Shown: positions 1 to 7,781 of the stretch, piece after piece
Position numbering within the stretch: position 1 is the first letter of the stretch
Layout: each line of letters begins with the position of its first letter
Assembly: GCF_048595755.1 (NCBI RefSeq)
Contig: NZ_CP184360.1
Coordinates: 2,418,001-2,482,000, forward strand
Reading direction: 5' to 3'
Source of the DNA: Luteococcus sp048595755
Lineage (GTDB): Bacteria; Actinomycetota; Actinomycetes; Propionibacteriales; Propionibacteriaceae
DNA length: 64,000 nt
Program-made: the position numbers and the translations under genes
Notes under the pieces: generated by a model
What the model was told of the DNA's origin: nothing
Seen by the model: only the letters and a program-made list of their open reading frames with translations
Database searches by the model: none

Positions 1-228
1 AGGGGGCGGCCGGGGACAGTTGTGGTTTCGGGATCGTCAGGAATGTGAAACTCGAGTAGTTCTTCGTCTGCACGGAAGCTTGCCGGCGACAGTGGTGGAC
101 GTACTCGGGGTTGACTTGGGGTATGAGTCATGTGAGGCCTTCCACGGACTGGGAATTTCTGGCGGTGAAAGCGCAGTGGGGGCTCCAAGTGCTGTGAGCT
201 GCGGAGCCCCACTGCGGTTGACAGTCGG

Positions 229-1251
229 TCAGACGTAGATGGCGATTGGCATCACCTTGAACGAGGGGCCCTTGATTCGGGACTCGATCCCGAGGTCTTG
301 GATGACCGTGGGCAGCCCATCAGCCTTTGTGGCTGCTGTCTCTTTCGAAATGCCCTGTTTCATCTCCTCGACCAGGGCGTCGACAGCGGCGGGTTGGATC
401 CGATCCAGAAGCTTGTTGCGTTCGAGGAGCGGGCGGTCAACGGCGGTTCCGGCAGTCACCTTGGCCAGTACCCTGAAGCGTCCGTCGAGGATTCGGTCAT
501 GATCTTCCACGAGGAAGTGAGCTCGGTCGCAGATGGTGATAGCCGTAACCGTAACCTGCCCATCGTCGCCGATGGCCCCGTAGTACTCGAGCGTGTCGTT
601 GCTGCGGAAATCCGACTTGATCGCATCGACCACTGCTACCCACAGCTCCTGCTGCGTGTCGATCCGGAGTCGCGCTTCGCTGGTCTTGCTCTGCTGGTCC
701 TCAAAGTCGGTCCAGTCGATAACCCTGGTTACCTTGTCCATCTCCTGCTTCTGGACGATGGCCCTGACGATGGCCGGCGTGGCCATGTCCAAGATCGCGG
801 GAATCTTGTCTGCCGAGAACTTCGCCTCGAACTCGACAATGTCGCCGGCGGACAGCGCCGCTGCGTCATCTGCCGAGGTGATTTGGTGGAGCAGGGACCG
901 CTCTTCGAGAACTTGCCGGACCCTGTGCAGATAGCTCGCCTGAGAATAGGTGTACTCGATGGTGCTCTTCACGGTCGACACGTCGTTGGACGCCAAGGCA
1001 GCGGTGGCTGTGGCGTCGAGTGCAGCAGTGGCCTCTCCGAAGAATGGGACCCTGGCCTTCCCGTCGCCCTTGGCCTGTCCCTTGACGTCGCCGCTCTTCT
1101 TCCGGGTGGATTCACTGCCGGACTCATGCCGATGGATGGTCAGGAGGGCGCCGTCGCTGAGCTGTTGCAGAATCCCGGACACGTAGTCCGGGTGTTGGTA
1201 GATCGAGACAGTGGGAGTAGCGAGCACTGGCACGTTCTTCTTGCCGCTCAT
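229..1251 (-). CDS. Unknown cytosolic protein, 340 aa
   Basis: I do not recognise the function. The protein has no signal peptide or membrane segment. It opens with a phrase about a residue stretch YQHPDYVSGILQQL, followed by a charged linker rich in Lys/Gly (about residues 45-65), an Ala-rich segment, and then a mixed alpha/beta body. The layout is loosely reminiscent of DUF6414-type proteins, but I could not test this. The start at 1251 is chosen because its ATG overlaps the stop of the upstream small gene by 4 bases (ATGA), implying translational coupling. A longer in-frame reading to 1929 would run through the small gene and the intergenic region, so it was discarded. It is the last gene of a two-gene operon read leftwards. 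Confidence 0.7.
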   Translation of the reverse strand: MSGKKNVPVLATPTVSIYQHPDYVSGILQQLSDGALLTIHRHESGSESTRKKSGDVKGQAKGDGKARVPFFGEATAALDATATAALASNDVSTVKSTIEYTYSQASYLHRVRQVLEERSLLHQITSADDAAALSAGDIVEFEAKFSADKIPAILDMATPAIVRAIVQKQEMDKVTRVIDWTDFEDQQSKTSEARLRIDTQQELWVAVVDAIKSDFRSNDTLEYYGAIGDDGQVTVTAITICDRAHFLVEDHDRILDGRFRVLAKVTAGTAVDRPLLERNKLLDRIQPAAVDALVEEMKQGISKETAATKADGLPTVIQDLGIESRIKGPSFKVMPIAIYV

Positions 1252-1442
1252 GCGGCGCCGCCCTGGGGGATGGTGGTGTCGGGGTGGCGCTGGGCGGTGG
1301 ACGGCTGCACGAATCGTCCGGTGATGGTGCTGCGGTAGCCGTTGGCCTTGGATCCGTTGCTGATGGTGACCGTGGTGCGGGGGTTCTTCGCGGCGGTCTT
1401 GTTGGTGACGAACCGGCCAGTTCGTGCGCTTCGTGCGGCCAT
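1248..1442 (-). CDS. Small basic protein with two GRFV repeats, 64 aa
   Basis: This is a short, basic, soluble protein beginning MAARSARTGRFV. It contains the same unit twice: TGRFV followed by a spacer, Ala, Pro and TT near residues 8-27 and again near residues 43-60. This suggests a duplicated DNA- or protein-binding motif. Small actinobacterial proteins with a GRYV/GRFV motif are common near mobile elements, but their function is not known to me. The start is set at the second in-frame ATG (1442). An upstream ATG at 1463 adds only seven residues. It overlaps the next gene by 4 bases, so the pair is almost certainly co-expressed. Confidence 0.65.
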   Translation of the reverse strand: MAARSARTGRFVTNKTAAKNPRTTVTISNGSKANGYRSTITGRFVQPSTAQRHPDTTIPQGGAA

Positions 1443-1927
1443 GGTGTTCCTCTGTCTCCCCATTTGGTGGGGGTCTGGTTGGAGCGCTGCTTGACGGGTA
1501 CCGTCTGTGGCCTACGGACCAGGTAGAGCCAGCCCCGGCATCCGCCACCTCGGCGGGATTGCTGGGGCTGCGTGCTTCACTCATGAAGTTACCCGGACCT
1601 GCCGACAATTTCGAAGCCCACAGTGCGTGTCGCGGCTGCATGTAGTAGAAAGTGGGATTCCAGAGAACTAGATGTAGTATTTTCTGCTGTCGCTTGGTGC
1701 AGGAACAGGGGCTCTGGGATGGGCGCTTCTGCTCAGGTGATCGCCCACTTTTGGGGGTCTTTTGAGAACGGTCCAGTGTGAGTTCGCGTGGCGGCGGAGC
1801 AGGTCTCGGGTGCCGCTGTAGCTGGATAGTCCCGAGAGCTTGCGCGGCCCTGGCCCAGTGGCAACGTTGGGGAGTTGTCCACGGATTCAGCGAGTCGGCA
1901 CCGAGGGCCTGGGTGATACTCGCGGGC
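1443..1927. promoter_or_regulatory. Divergent intergenic region
   Basis: These 485 bases lie between two genes pointing away from each other and must contain both promoters. I see no convincing reading frame. The octamer ATGTAGTA occurs at 1640-1647 and 1672-1679, 32 bases apart (about three helical turns) in a locally AT-rich patch. This is a possible operator. Confidence 0.35.
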
Positions 1928-2551
1928 ATGGACTATACCGCCATCGAGTGGGATGCGGCCGCGCTGGTCGTGATCGACGTGCAGAACGACTTCGTCGATG
2001 GGGCCATGCCCGTCCCAGGCACAACCGAGGTGTTGCCCCAGCTGGAGCGGTTGGTGGTTGCCTTCCATAGTGCGGGGCGTCCCATAGTGCACGCCATCAG
2101 GCTCTATGAGCCGGGCAGCGGCGATGCTGATCCGGTACGGCGTGCGGCCATCGAGCAGGGCGCACGGATCGTGGCACCGGGCACGTCGGGGGCCGAGATC
2201 CCCGCGACCATCACCGGGGCGGCCGTCCGGCTGGACACAGGAGCGTTGCTGGCAGGCCAACCACAGTCGGTCGGACCCGACGAGGTGATCTTCTACAAGC
2301 CTCGCTGGAGTGCGTTCTTCCGCACCGAGCTGCAGTCCTGGTTGGCCGAACGGCAGGTCACGTCGGTGCTGGTCGCGGGCTGCAACCTGCCGAATTGCCC
2401 GCGTGCCACCTTGTTCGATGCGACAGAGCGCGATTTGCGTGCGGGGGTGGTAACCGATGCGGTGTCGCAGGTCACGCCTGATCGGTTGGCTGATCTTGCG
2501 CAGATCGGCGTCCAGCAGGTGACGGTGGACGAGGTGCTCCAGCACCTATGA
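1928..2551 (+). CDS. Isochorismatase-family cysteine hydrolase
   Basis: This is a 207-aa cytosolic hydrolase of the isochorismatase/nicotinamidase-like superfamily, which cleaves amide or vinyl-ether bonds through a Cys nucleophile. The catalytic triad is visible: Asp17 in VVIDVQNDF, Lys124 in FYKPRWSAF and Cys152 in VAGCNLPNC. The length fits the family (about 180-210 aa). The ATG at 1928 gives a normal N-terminus just before the first beta strand. The upstream extension to 1778 lacks family features. It stands alone, with its 3' end 9 bases from the convergent gene at 2561. The true substrate cannot be told from sequence. A pyrazinamidase/nicotinamidase role is possible, but the protein lacks an obvious metal-binding DxHxxxxH motif, so a generic cysteine hydrolase is safer. 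Confidence 0.88.
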   Translation: MDYTAIEWDAAALVVIDVQNDFVDGAMPVPGTTEVLPQLERLVVAFHSAGRPIVHAIRLYEPGSGDADPVRRAAIEQGARIVAPGTSGAEIPATITGAAVRLDTGALLAGQPQSVGPDEVIFYKPRWSAFFRTELQSWLAERQVTSVLVAGCNLPNCPRATLFDATERDLRAGVVTDAVSQVTPDRLADLAQIGVQQVTVDEVLQHL

Positions 2552-2560
2552 CGTTGCTCC

Positions 2561-3175
2561 TCAGCTCGAGCGGTGAGACACGGCGCCGGTGAGCTGGTCC
2601 CATCCGGCGTCGCGTCGGGCCAGGGCCAGCAGGATCGCCCGCGCCGGGGCGGTGACCAGGGGGCCGTCGCCGTGGCTCCAGTTGATGTCGTCGGCTTCCA
2701 GTCGCACCCCGTTCAGTTGTCGGCTGGCGGCGCGTGTCTTCGGGCTTGGTCCGGCGAGGTGGTCCAGGGCCACGGCGAGGTGCTCGTCGGGGACGTGGTG
2801 GGTGAGGCCGAGTGGGGTGGTGATGTCGAGCCCGTGGACGATGACGTCGGTCAGCGGCGCCTCGGGTCCCTGGCCGGGCGGGGTGAAGCGGTGGTCGGCC
2901 TTGTCGCGCAGGATCTCGACGATCTCGGCGAACGGCCGCTGCGCCTGCTTGCGGGCGAGGGCGTTGTTGGCGACATCGAAGTTGCCGCGGTGGCGCAGCA
3001 TCGCTGCCATGAAACCGAGCAGGCCGACCTCCATCGGCATGACCAGGTGCGCGGCGACCTGCTTGACGGTCCACTCGCTGCACAGGCTCTGGGCTTCTTG
3101 CTGGTCAGGCGTGAGGTCTTCGAGCAGGTCGGCAAGGGAACGACGCTCGCTGGCGATGACCGAGAACAAGTCCAT
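2561..3175 (-). CDS. Maleylpyruvate isomerase family (DinB-like, mycothiol-dependent) protein
   Basis: This 204-aa cytosolic protein has the MDMPI/DinB four-helix fold: an N-terminal helix ending in EWTVKQVAAHL (His near residue 50, a usual metal ligand). A conserved VIVHGLDITTPLG segment carries a second His and Asp near residues 115-120. A C-terminal helix reads PARAILLALARRDAG. Actinobacterial members are described as mycothiol-dependent metalloenzymes, but many are uncharacterised. The ATG at 3175 fits the normal family N-terminus (MDLFSVIASERR). An extension to 3373 would read into the upstream control region. It converges with the isochorismatase-like gene and diverges from the conjugation block. 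Confidence 0.85.
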   Translation of the reverse strand: MDLFSVIASERRSLADLLEDLTPDQQEAQSLCSEWTVKQVAAHLVMPMEVGLLGFMAAMLRHRGNFDVANNALARKQAQRPFAEIVEILRDKADHRFTPPGQGPEAPLTDVIVHGLDITTPLGLTHHVPDEHLAVALDHLAGPSPKTRAASRQLNGVRLEADDINWSHGDGPLVTAPARAILLALARRDAGWDQLTGAVSHRSS

Positions 3176-3411
3176 GCCCCAAGTCAAACACGTCGCGGGC
3201 CAAAGCCGACAGGTGACGGCTCTGATCGCTCGCTGGAGCGCCGGTCGCACGGGCTTGCGGGGGAACGCTGTGCTGGCTAGGGGTTTCTCCGACCGATGGT
3301 GTCGTATTTTCCCTGCGTTCCCCCAGCAGTCTGGGCTGTGGAGGAACGAAAGCGAGGACGTTGTTGTGTCCATCTGTGTCCATGACAGGCACCCACGACA
3401 GGGAGATGGAC

Positions 3412-4221
3412 ATGGACACGTTGCGCGAGGCGCTGGGCACTGAGTTTCTGCTGCAGGCGGCTGATCGGCTGGCCCCGGGTTGGGGGATCAGTCATCCGGA
3501 TCTGGGCTTGTTGAGGTCGGTCGACGATTTCCGTCGGGCGTCGCGGACCGGCGATGTGATGGCCCGTGATGATGTGCTGATCGCGTTGGCGGGGCTGGCT
3601 CATGTGGAGGGCGAGAACTGTCCGGAGGCGGCGGCGGTGTTGTGCGAGTTGTTGATTCCGGGGACGTTGGCGAAGCTTCGTCGGCATCGTCCGGGGTCGT
3701 TGCCGATGTCGGCGTTGTGTGATGTGGCGGCGCAGCATCTGTGGATGGGGGCGCGGACCTTTGAGTGGCGGTCGCGTCGCAAGGTGGCGGCCTCGATCCA
3801 GTGGCAGGTGCGTCGGGCGACGTTCGCGGATCTGGGGATCCAGGCGAAGGACCGTGGCGATCGGACGTGGGCGAACACGCAGCCGATGGACGACCAGGTG
3901 CTGGAGGGCTTGATGGTCGACGACGCCAGCGCTGAGCCGTGGGTGGAGCCGGCGGAGGAGTTGTCGGCGGTGTTGCAACAGGCGGCGCGGGCTGGGGCGG
4001 TGTCGCCGGATGATGCGGCGCTGTTGCGGCTGGTGGTGTCGGTGGGCCATGAGGTGCCGACCCGGAGGGTGGGCGTGCACGGTTTGATGTCGCGGCAGGC
4101 GTCGGCGGTGGTGGCGCAGCAGCTGGGGATCTCGCCGAGTTCGGCGCGGCGTCGGGTGGGGCGGGTGCTGGGCCGGTTGCAGGACGCGAACCGGCAGGGT
4201 CTGTTCCTGGACGTGGCGTGA
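3412..4221 (+). CDS. Sigma-like DNA-binding protein at head of conjugation block
   Basis: This protein is about 269 aa, soluble and mostly helical. The C-terminal 60 residues look like a sigma-70 region-4 or similar helix-turn-helix (VAQQLGISPSSARRRVGRVLGRL). The N-terminal part includes an LRRHRPGSLPMSALCDVAAQHLW segment not assigned to a family. The start at 3412 is chosen because AGGGAG sits at 3400-3405, correctly spaced. An in-frame ATG at 3406 is too close to it. It overlaps the next gene by 4 bases (GTGA), making it the first gene of the 3412-12314 conjugation operon. A role as element regulator or divergent sigma factor is inferred. A second sigma-like protein is encoded at 21729. Confidence 0.7.
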   Translation: MDTLREALGTEFLLQAADRLAPGWGISHPDLGLLRSVDDFRRASRTGDVMARDDVLIALAGLAHVEGENCPEAAAVLCELLIPGTLAKLRRHRPGSLPMSALCDVAAQHLWMGARTFEWRSRRKVAASIQWQVRRATFADLGIQAKDRGDRTWANTQPMDDQVLEGLMVDDASAEPWVEPAEELSAVLQQAARAGAVSPDDAALLRLVVSVGHEVPTRRVGVHGLMSRQASAVVAQQLGISPSSARRRVGRVLGRLQDANRQGLFLDVA

Positions 4222-5087
4222 GCACCGACCAGGCGGTGGCGGGTTGGGTCGACGTGACCACACCACCAGTTTCGATGCCTGTGATGGCGCCGAGCGTGGC
4301 GGAGCTGCGCCGCGCCTGGGATGCCGTCAGCCAGGGCCGCTATGCCAACCCCGAACCCATCCAGCCGCCGCCCGCCACTTCGGCCGTGGCTGTGCCCGGG
4401 CTGGATGGCGAGGAGCCCTCGGTGTCGGCGTGGCGACCGGCTGAGGCGTTGGTTGTGGTGGTGGGTGCGCATGCGCAGGCGGGCGCCTCGACGGTGGCTC
4501 TGGCGGTGGCGCAGGCCGATCCGTGCGCGAGGCTGCTCGAGATCAGCCTGCCGGCCGGCTCGGGGTTGGCCGGTGCCGGGTCGGCGGAGTTGGGGGAGTT
4601 GTCGTCGTGGGTGCGCTCGCAGCGCGACGGGGTGGTGATCGAACGTCCGGCCACCGTCGAGGCGGGTGATCCGTTGCCGCTGGATCGGGTGGTGCGGCGC
4701 ACGGTGTTGGATGCCGGCTTCCATCCGTGTGCGTCGGGGCCCGGGTGGGTTGCGGCGACGGTTGCCGCCGCGGAGGTGGTCGTGGTGGTGGCGGCCGGGA
4801 CGGTGCCGGGCATCCGCCGCCTCGAGGTGGCGGTCGGCGAGCTGGGGCCGGATCGTTGCGTCGCGGTCGTGCGGGCGGTGTCGGGTGGTCGGTTGCCGCG
4901 TCAGGTGCGCGCAGCGATGGGGCCGGTTCTGCAGCGGCTGGTCGACGAGCACCGGTGGGCGGTGATGCCGTGCGATGGCCGGTTGTTGGTGACCGGATTG
5001 TCTCCGGCGCCGTTGTCGAAGTCTGTGGTTTCGGCCGGGCACACCGTGCTCGGCCTGCTGAGCGAATGCGAGAAGGGGACGAAGTGA
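4218..5087 (+). CDS. ParA/CpaE-like protein with degenerate P-loop
   Basis: This 289-aa protein resembles MinD/ParA/CpaE-type ATPases. After a Pro-rich N-terminus of about 70 residues come a hydrophobic strand and a loop, VVVVGAHAQAGASTVALAVA, in the place of the Walker A box. The canonical lysines are absent (GAHAQAGAST), so nucleotide binding is doubtful. Later hydrophobic strands (AEVVVVVAAGTVPGIRRL) match the ParA fold. It overlaps both neighbours by 3-4 bases, so it is translated with the conjugation operon. Proteins of this type recur just upstream of the pilin-like membrane gene in actinobacterial conjugative elements. A localisation or scaffold role is inferred. A GTG start is used. 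Confidence 0.65.
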   Translation: MSTDQAVAGWVDVTTPPVSMPVMAPSVAELRRAWDAVSQGRYANPEPIQPPPATSAVAVPGLDGEEPSVSAWRPAEALVVVVGAHAQAGASTVALAVAQADPCARLLEISLPAGSGLAGAGSAELGELSSWVRSQRDGVVIERPATVEAGDPLPLDRVVRRTVLDAGFHPCASGPGWVAATVAAAEVVVVVAAGTVPGIRRLEVAVGELGPDRCVAVVRAVSGGRLPRQVRAAMGPVLQRLVDEHRWAVMPCDGRLLVTGLSPAPLSKSVVSAGHTVLGLLSECEKGTK

Positions 5088-5410
5088 TGCTCGACGTGGG
5101 ATTGGTGCTGTTGGAGATCTGCCCGCTGGCGCCGCCTGGGGCGCAGAAGTATGCCGACCAGCTCACCGGCTATGTGCTGTGGGCGGTGTTGGCGATGTTC
5201 GTGGTCGGGGTGGTGGTCTCGATCGGCGCGATCGTGGCGGGTCGCATCTTCTCGATGCCGCATGCCAGCAAGGCCGGTGTGGTGGGCGTGGCGGTGGTCT
5301 TCCTGGCCGCGATCGCCTACCTGGTGCTGCCGTCGCTGATTTCGAGCATCACCGGTAGCGGCTGCATCGCCGACGCACCCGGCGCACCATCGGCCAGCCA
5401 GGAGCCGTGA
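5087..5410 (+). CDS. Small conjugation membrane protein, two TM helices
   Basis: This is a 107-aa integral membrane protein with a short N-terminus, a first TM segment around residues 28-50 (VLWAVLAMFVVGVVVSIGAI), a short basic loop, and a second around residues 64-88 (GVVGVAVVFLAAIAYLVLP). It ends in a small, polar extracytoplasmic tail with one Cys. Size and position match the VirB2/TrbC-like or PrgI-adjacent small membrane subunits of type IV secretion, but no pilin signature is clear. The ATG overlaps the upstream stop (TGATG). Confidence 0.7.
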   Translation: MLDVGLVLLEICPLAPPGAQKYADQLTGYVLWAVLAMFVVGVVVSIGAIVAGRIFSMPHASKAGVVGVAVVFLAAIAYLVLPSLISSITGSGCIADAPGAPSASQEP

Positions 5411-5411
5411 C

Positions 5412-6200
5412 ATGACCGGCGACCAGCCCCAGGCGTGGAGCCGCCGCCGGTTGTGGGCGCTGTTGGCTGGGCTGTGCGTGGTCGGGGTGGCGCTGCTGGT
5501 CGGCTTGGGTTTCGCGATCCGCACGGCCGTCGTCCACGCCACCCGCACCACCCCGGCCGCAGCGACCCATCCTGCCGACGGACGGGTGGATCGGGACGGG
5601 CTGTTGGCCGCGCCGATGCTGCAGGTGGCGCCGGCGGATGCGTTGGGTGGTGCTCCGGCGGTGGAACCCGCGGCGGCGTTGACGGTGCCGAACTCGACCC
5701 GGACGGGTCCGGCGCGGGTGGTGACGGGTTTTCCGCGCACGCCGGCCGGTGCGGTGGGGCAGTTGGCGGCGATCGAGCAGACGGTGCTGTCCGAAATGGA
5801 CGTGGCCCGCGCGGGCGAGGTGCATCGGGCCTGGGTCGTCCCGGGTGCTGTGCCGGTGGGCGAGTGGCCGTTGGTGCGGCACGTCCAGTCCTTCCTGAGT
5901 TCGGCGGGCATGACGGGACGCCTGGAGGCTGGGGCGCGGGTGACGGTGGATCCGGTTGCCGCTCAGGTGAAGGGCACCGATGGTGCGGACTGGGTGGTGG
6001 CGTGTGTGTTGGTGGACGTGCGGGCGCTGGTGCGGGTCGAGTCGCGGATGGCCTACGGCTATTGCGAGGCCATGGCATGGCGCGGGGACCGGTGGATGGT
6101 GGCCTCGCCTCGTGCGGCTGCGGTGGCGCCGTCGACCTGGCCGGGTACCGAGTTGGCGGCGCGGGCCGGGTGGCGCACTTGGCACGTCGCGGGGGAGTAG
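5412..6200 (+). CDS. VirB8/TcpC-like conjugal transfer protein
   Basis: This 262-aa protein is anchored by one N-terminal membrane helix (about residues 14-38, LWALLAGLCVVGVALLVGLGF) and has a large exported domain. Single-pass proteins of this size in this operon position are the VirB8/TcpC-type assembly factors of Gram-positive type IV secretion machines. The C-terminal half has the expected alpha+beta character with a conserved-looking WVVACVLVDVRALVRVE strand pair. It sits between the small membrane protein and the VirB6-like polytopic protein, only 1 base after the former's stop. The assignment rests on topology and synteny more than on motifs. Confidence 0.72.
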   Translation: MTGDQPQAWSRRRLWALLAGLCVVGVALLVGLGFAIRTAVVHATRTTPAAATHPADGRVDRDGLLAAPMLQVAPADALGGAPAVEPAAALTVPNSTRTGPARVVTGFPRTPAGAVGQLAAIEQTVLSEMDVARAGEVHRAWVVPGAVPVGEWPLVRHVQSFLSSAGMTGRLEAGARVTVDPVAAQVKGTDGADWVVACVLVDVRALVRVESRMAYGYCEAMAWRGDRWMVASPRAAAVAPSTWPGTELAARAGWRTWHVAGE

Positions 6201-6206
6201 TCGGCG

Positions 6207-7781
6207 ATGCTGTGGGATCCGTTCGGGGCGTTGGCTGATCGTGCGTCGAAGGTGGTGGTCGACGGGTGGACGGCGATGATGCTGAGCCTGTGGCAGGCCG
6301 GGCTGTGGCTGTTGCGGGTGGTGTTGAAGTTCGAGGCCGCGCTGCTCACCCCGGACGTGACGGAGCAGGGGCCGGCGCAGTTGGCCTACCGCTCCACGTT
6401 CTGGATGGCCGGGGCGTTGGCGGTGCTGATGGGGTTGGTGCAGCTGTTCGTCGTGCTGGCCCGACGCGACGGCAAGTCGTTGGGGCGGCTGGTGGTCGGG
6501 GCGGGCCAGTTCTGCATGGTGTGGGTGGCCTGGTTGAGCTACGGGGCGCTGGTGGTCTCGGCCTGTGGCGGGTTGAACCAGGCGTTGATGAAGAGCTTGT
6601 TGTCGATCGATGCGTGGGATGCGTGGCAGCCGCTCAAGCCGTTGTCGGGTCAGGACGTCAGTGACGCCGTGCTGGCGACCGTGCTGGGGCTGATGGGGCT
6701 GTTCTTGTGGATCGCGGCGATCGCGCACTTCGTGATCCTGCTGGCCCGGGCCGGTGGGTTGTTGGTGCTGGCCGCGACCGCGCCGATCTCGGCGGCGGGT
6801 CTGTTGTCCGAGGTGGGACGTCCGTGGTTCTGGAAGTCGCTGCGCTGGTTCCACGCCGCCGCGCTGGCGCCGGTGTTGATGACCTTGACGATGGGCTTGG
6901 GGGTGCAGATGTCCAACGGCGTCGCACTGGGGTTGGCGACGGGGCCGGAGTCGGCGATCGGGACGGCGGTGCCGGGGGTGTTCATGATCCTGGTCTCGGC
7001 GGTGGCGCCGGTGGCGCTGTTCAAGTTGTTGGCCTTCGTCGACCCGGGCACCAACTCCGGTGCCGCGGTGCGCGCAGGCCTCGCCGGGGTGGGCGGCATC
7101 TCCGGCCTGCTCAGCGGGCTGGGTTCTGGTCTGGGCGGCAAGGCGTCCGGGACGAGTGCCTCCGAGACCGATGAGCACGGACGCTCCGCTGGCGAGCAGG
7201 CCTCCCAGGCCGCGACGGCGGCACGCTTCCAGAACGCCACACCGTCGACCAATTCCGCACCGGCCGGCGGGCCGTCTGCGGCTGCCGCCGGCGGCGGCAC
7301 GGCATCCGCGGGTGGTTCTGCAGCTGCAGGGGGTGCTGCGGCGGGGGTGTTGGGTGTGGCGGCGGCGATTGGTGCGACCGCGGCGACGGGTCTGCGGACG
7401 ATGGCCCACCTGGGTGGGGCAGGGTCGGCATTGTTCAGCGATGCCACCAACCAGCTCGGGGTGGGGCACAACACCTACCAGCCGGACTTCACCCGCACCC
7501 CCGGACAGGGCAGTGGTGGTGCGCCGCAGGGTCTGGCGGAGGCCGACGCCGATGCCGCCAACGGCAACGACGGCACCCTGCCGACCCCGTCCAGCGCGCC
7601 ACCGATGCTCGACGAGCCGGTCGTCCAGCCGCTGCCACCCCAGCATCCCATGCCACCACCGGCACCCCACCAAGGGGCAGGACAGCGGCCAGCCCCACCA
7701 CGCTCCGGCACCGCTCCGACCCCGGGCCAACAAGACCCGAAGCCGGGTGGGGACGTGAAAGATGGAGGAGGCAGGTCGTGA
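6207..7781 (+). CDS. VirB6/TrbL-like polytopic conjugation protein
   Basis: The 524-aa protein has a membrane-embedded N-terminal half and a soluble C-terminal half. At least five hydrophobic helices lie between residues about 60 and 290, for example WMAGALAVLMGLVQLFVVLA and TVLGLMGLFLWIAAIAHFVI. The motif RAGGLLVLAATAPISAAGLL is typical of actinobacterial TrbL/VirB6-like proteins. The last 220 residues are low-complexity Ala/Gly/Pro/Ser, probably a disordered tail. It forms part of the inner-membrane channel of the type IV machine. It overlaps the next gene by 4 bases (GTGA). Confidence 0.82.
   Translation: MLWDPFGALADRASKVVVDGWTAMMLSLWQAGLWLLRVVLKFEAALLTPDVTEQGPAQLAYRSTFWMAGALAVLMGLVQLFVVLARRDGKSLGRLVVGAGQFCMVWVAWLSYGALVVSACGGLNQALMKSLLSIDAWDAWQPLKPLSGQDVSDAVLATVLGLMGLFLWIAAIAHFVILLARAGGLLVLAATAPISAAGLLSEVGRPWFWKSLRWFHAAALAPVLMTLTMGLGVQMSNGVALGLATGPESAIGTAVPGVFMILVSAVAPVALFKLLAFVDPGTNSGAAVRAGLAGVGGISGLLSGLGSGLGGKASGTSASETDEHGRSAGEQASQAATAARFQNATPSTNSAPAGGPSAAAAGGGTASAGGSAAAGGAAAGVLGVAAAIGATAATGLRTMAHLGGAGSALFSDATNQLGVGHNTYQPDFTRTPGQGSGGAPQGLAEADADAANGNDGTLPTPSSAPPMLDEPVVQPLPPQHPMPPPAPHQGAGQRPAPPRSGTAPTPGQQDPKPGGDVKDGGGRS

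Noticed and set aside
229..1929. A 566-codon reading of the first minus-strand gene
   Set aside because: The extra N-terminus is low-complexity and runs through the small GRFV gene; the ATGA overlap at 1248-1251 marks the real start.
5349..7733. Long minus-strand frame opposite the conjugation genes
   Set aside because: It has Arg/His/Gln/Pro-rich composition without motifs, whereas the plus-strand genes overlap in a coherent type IV secretion operon.
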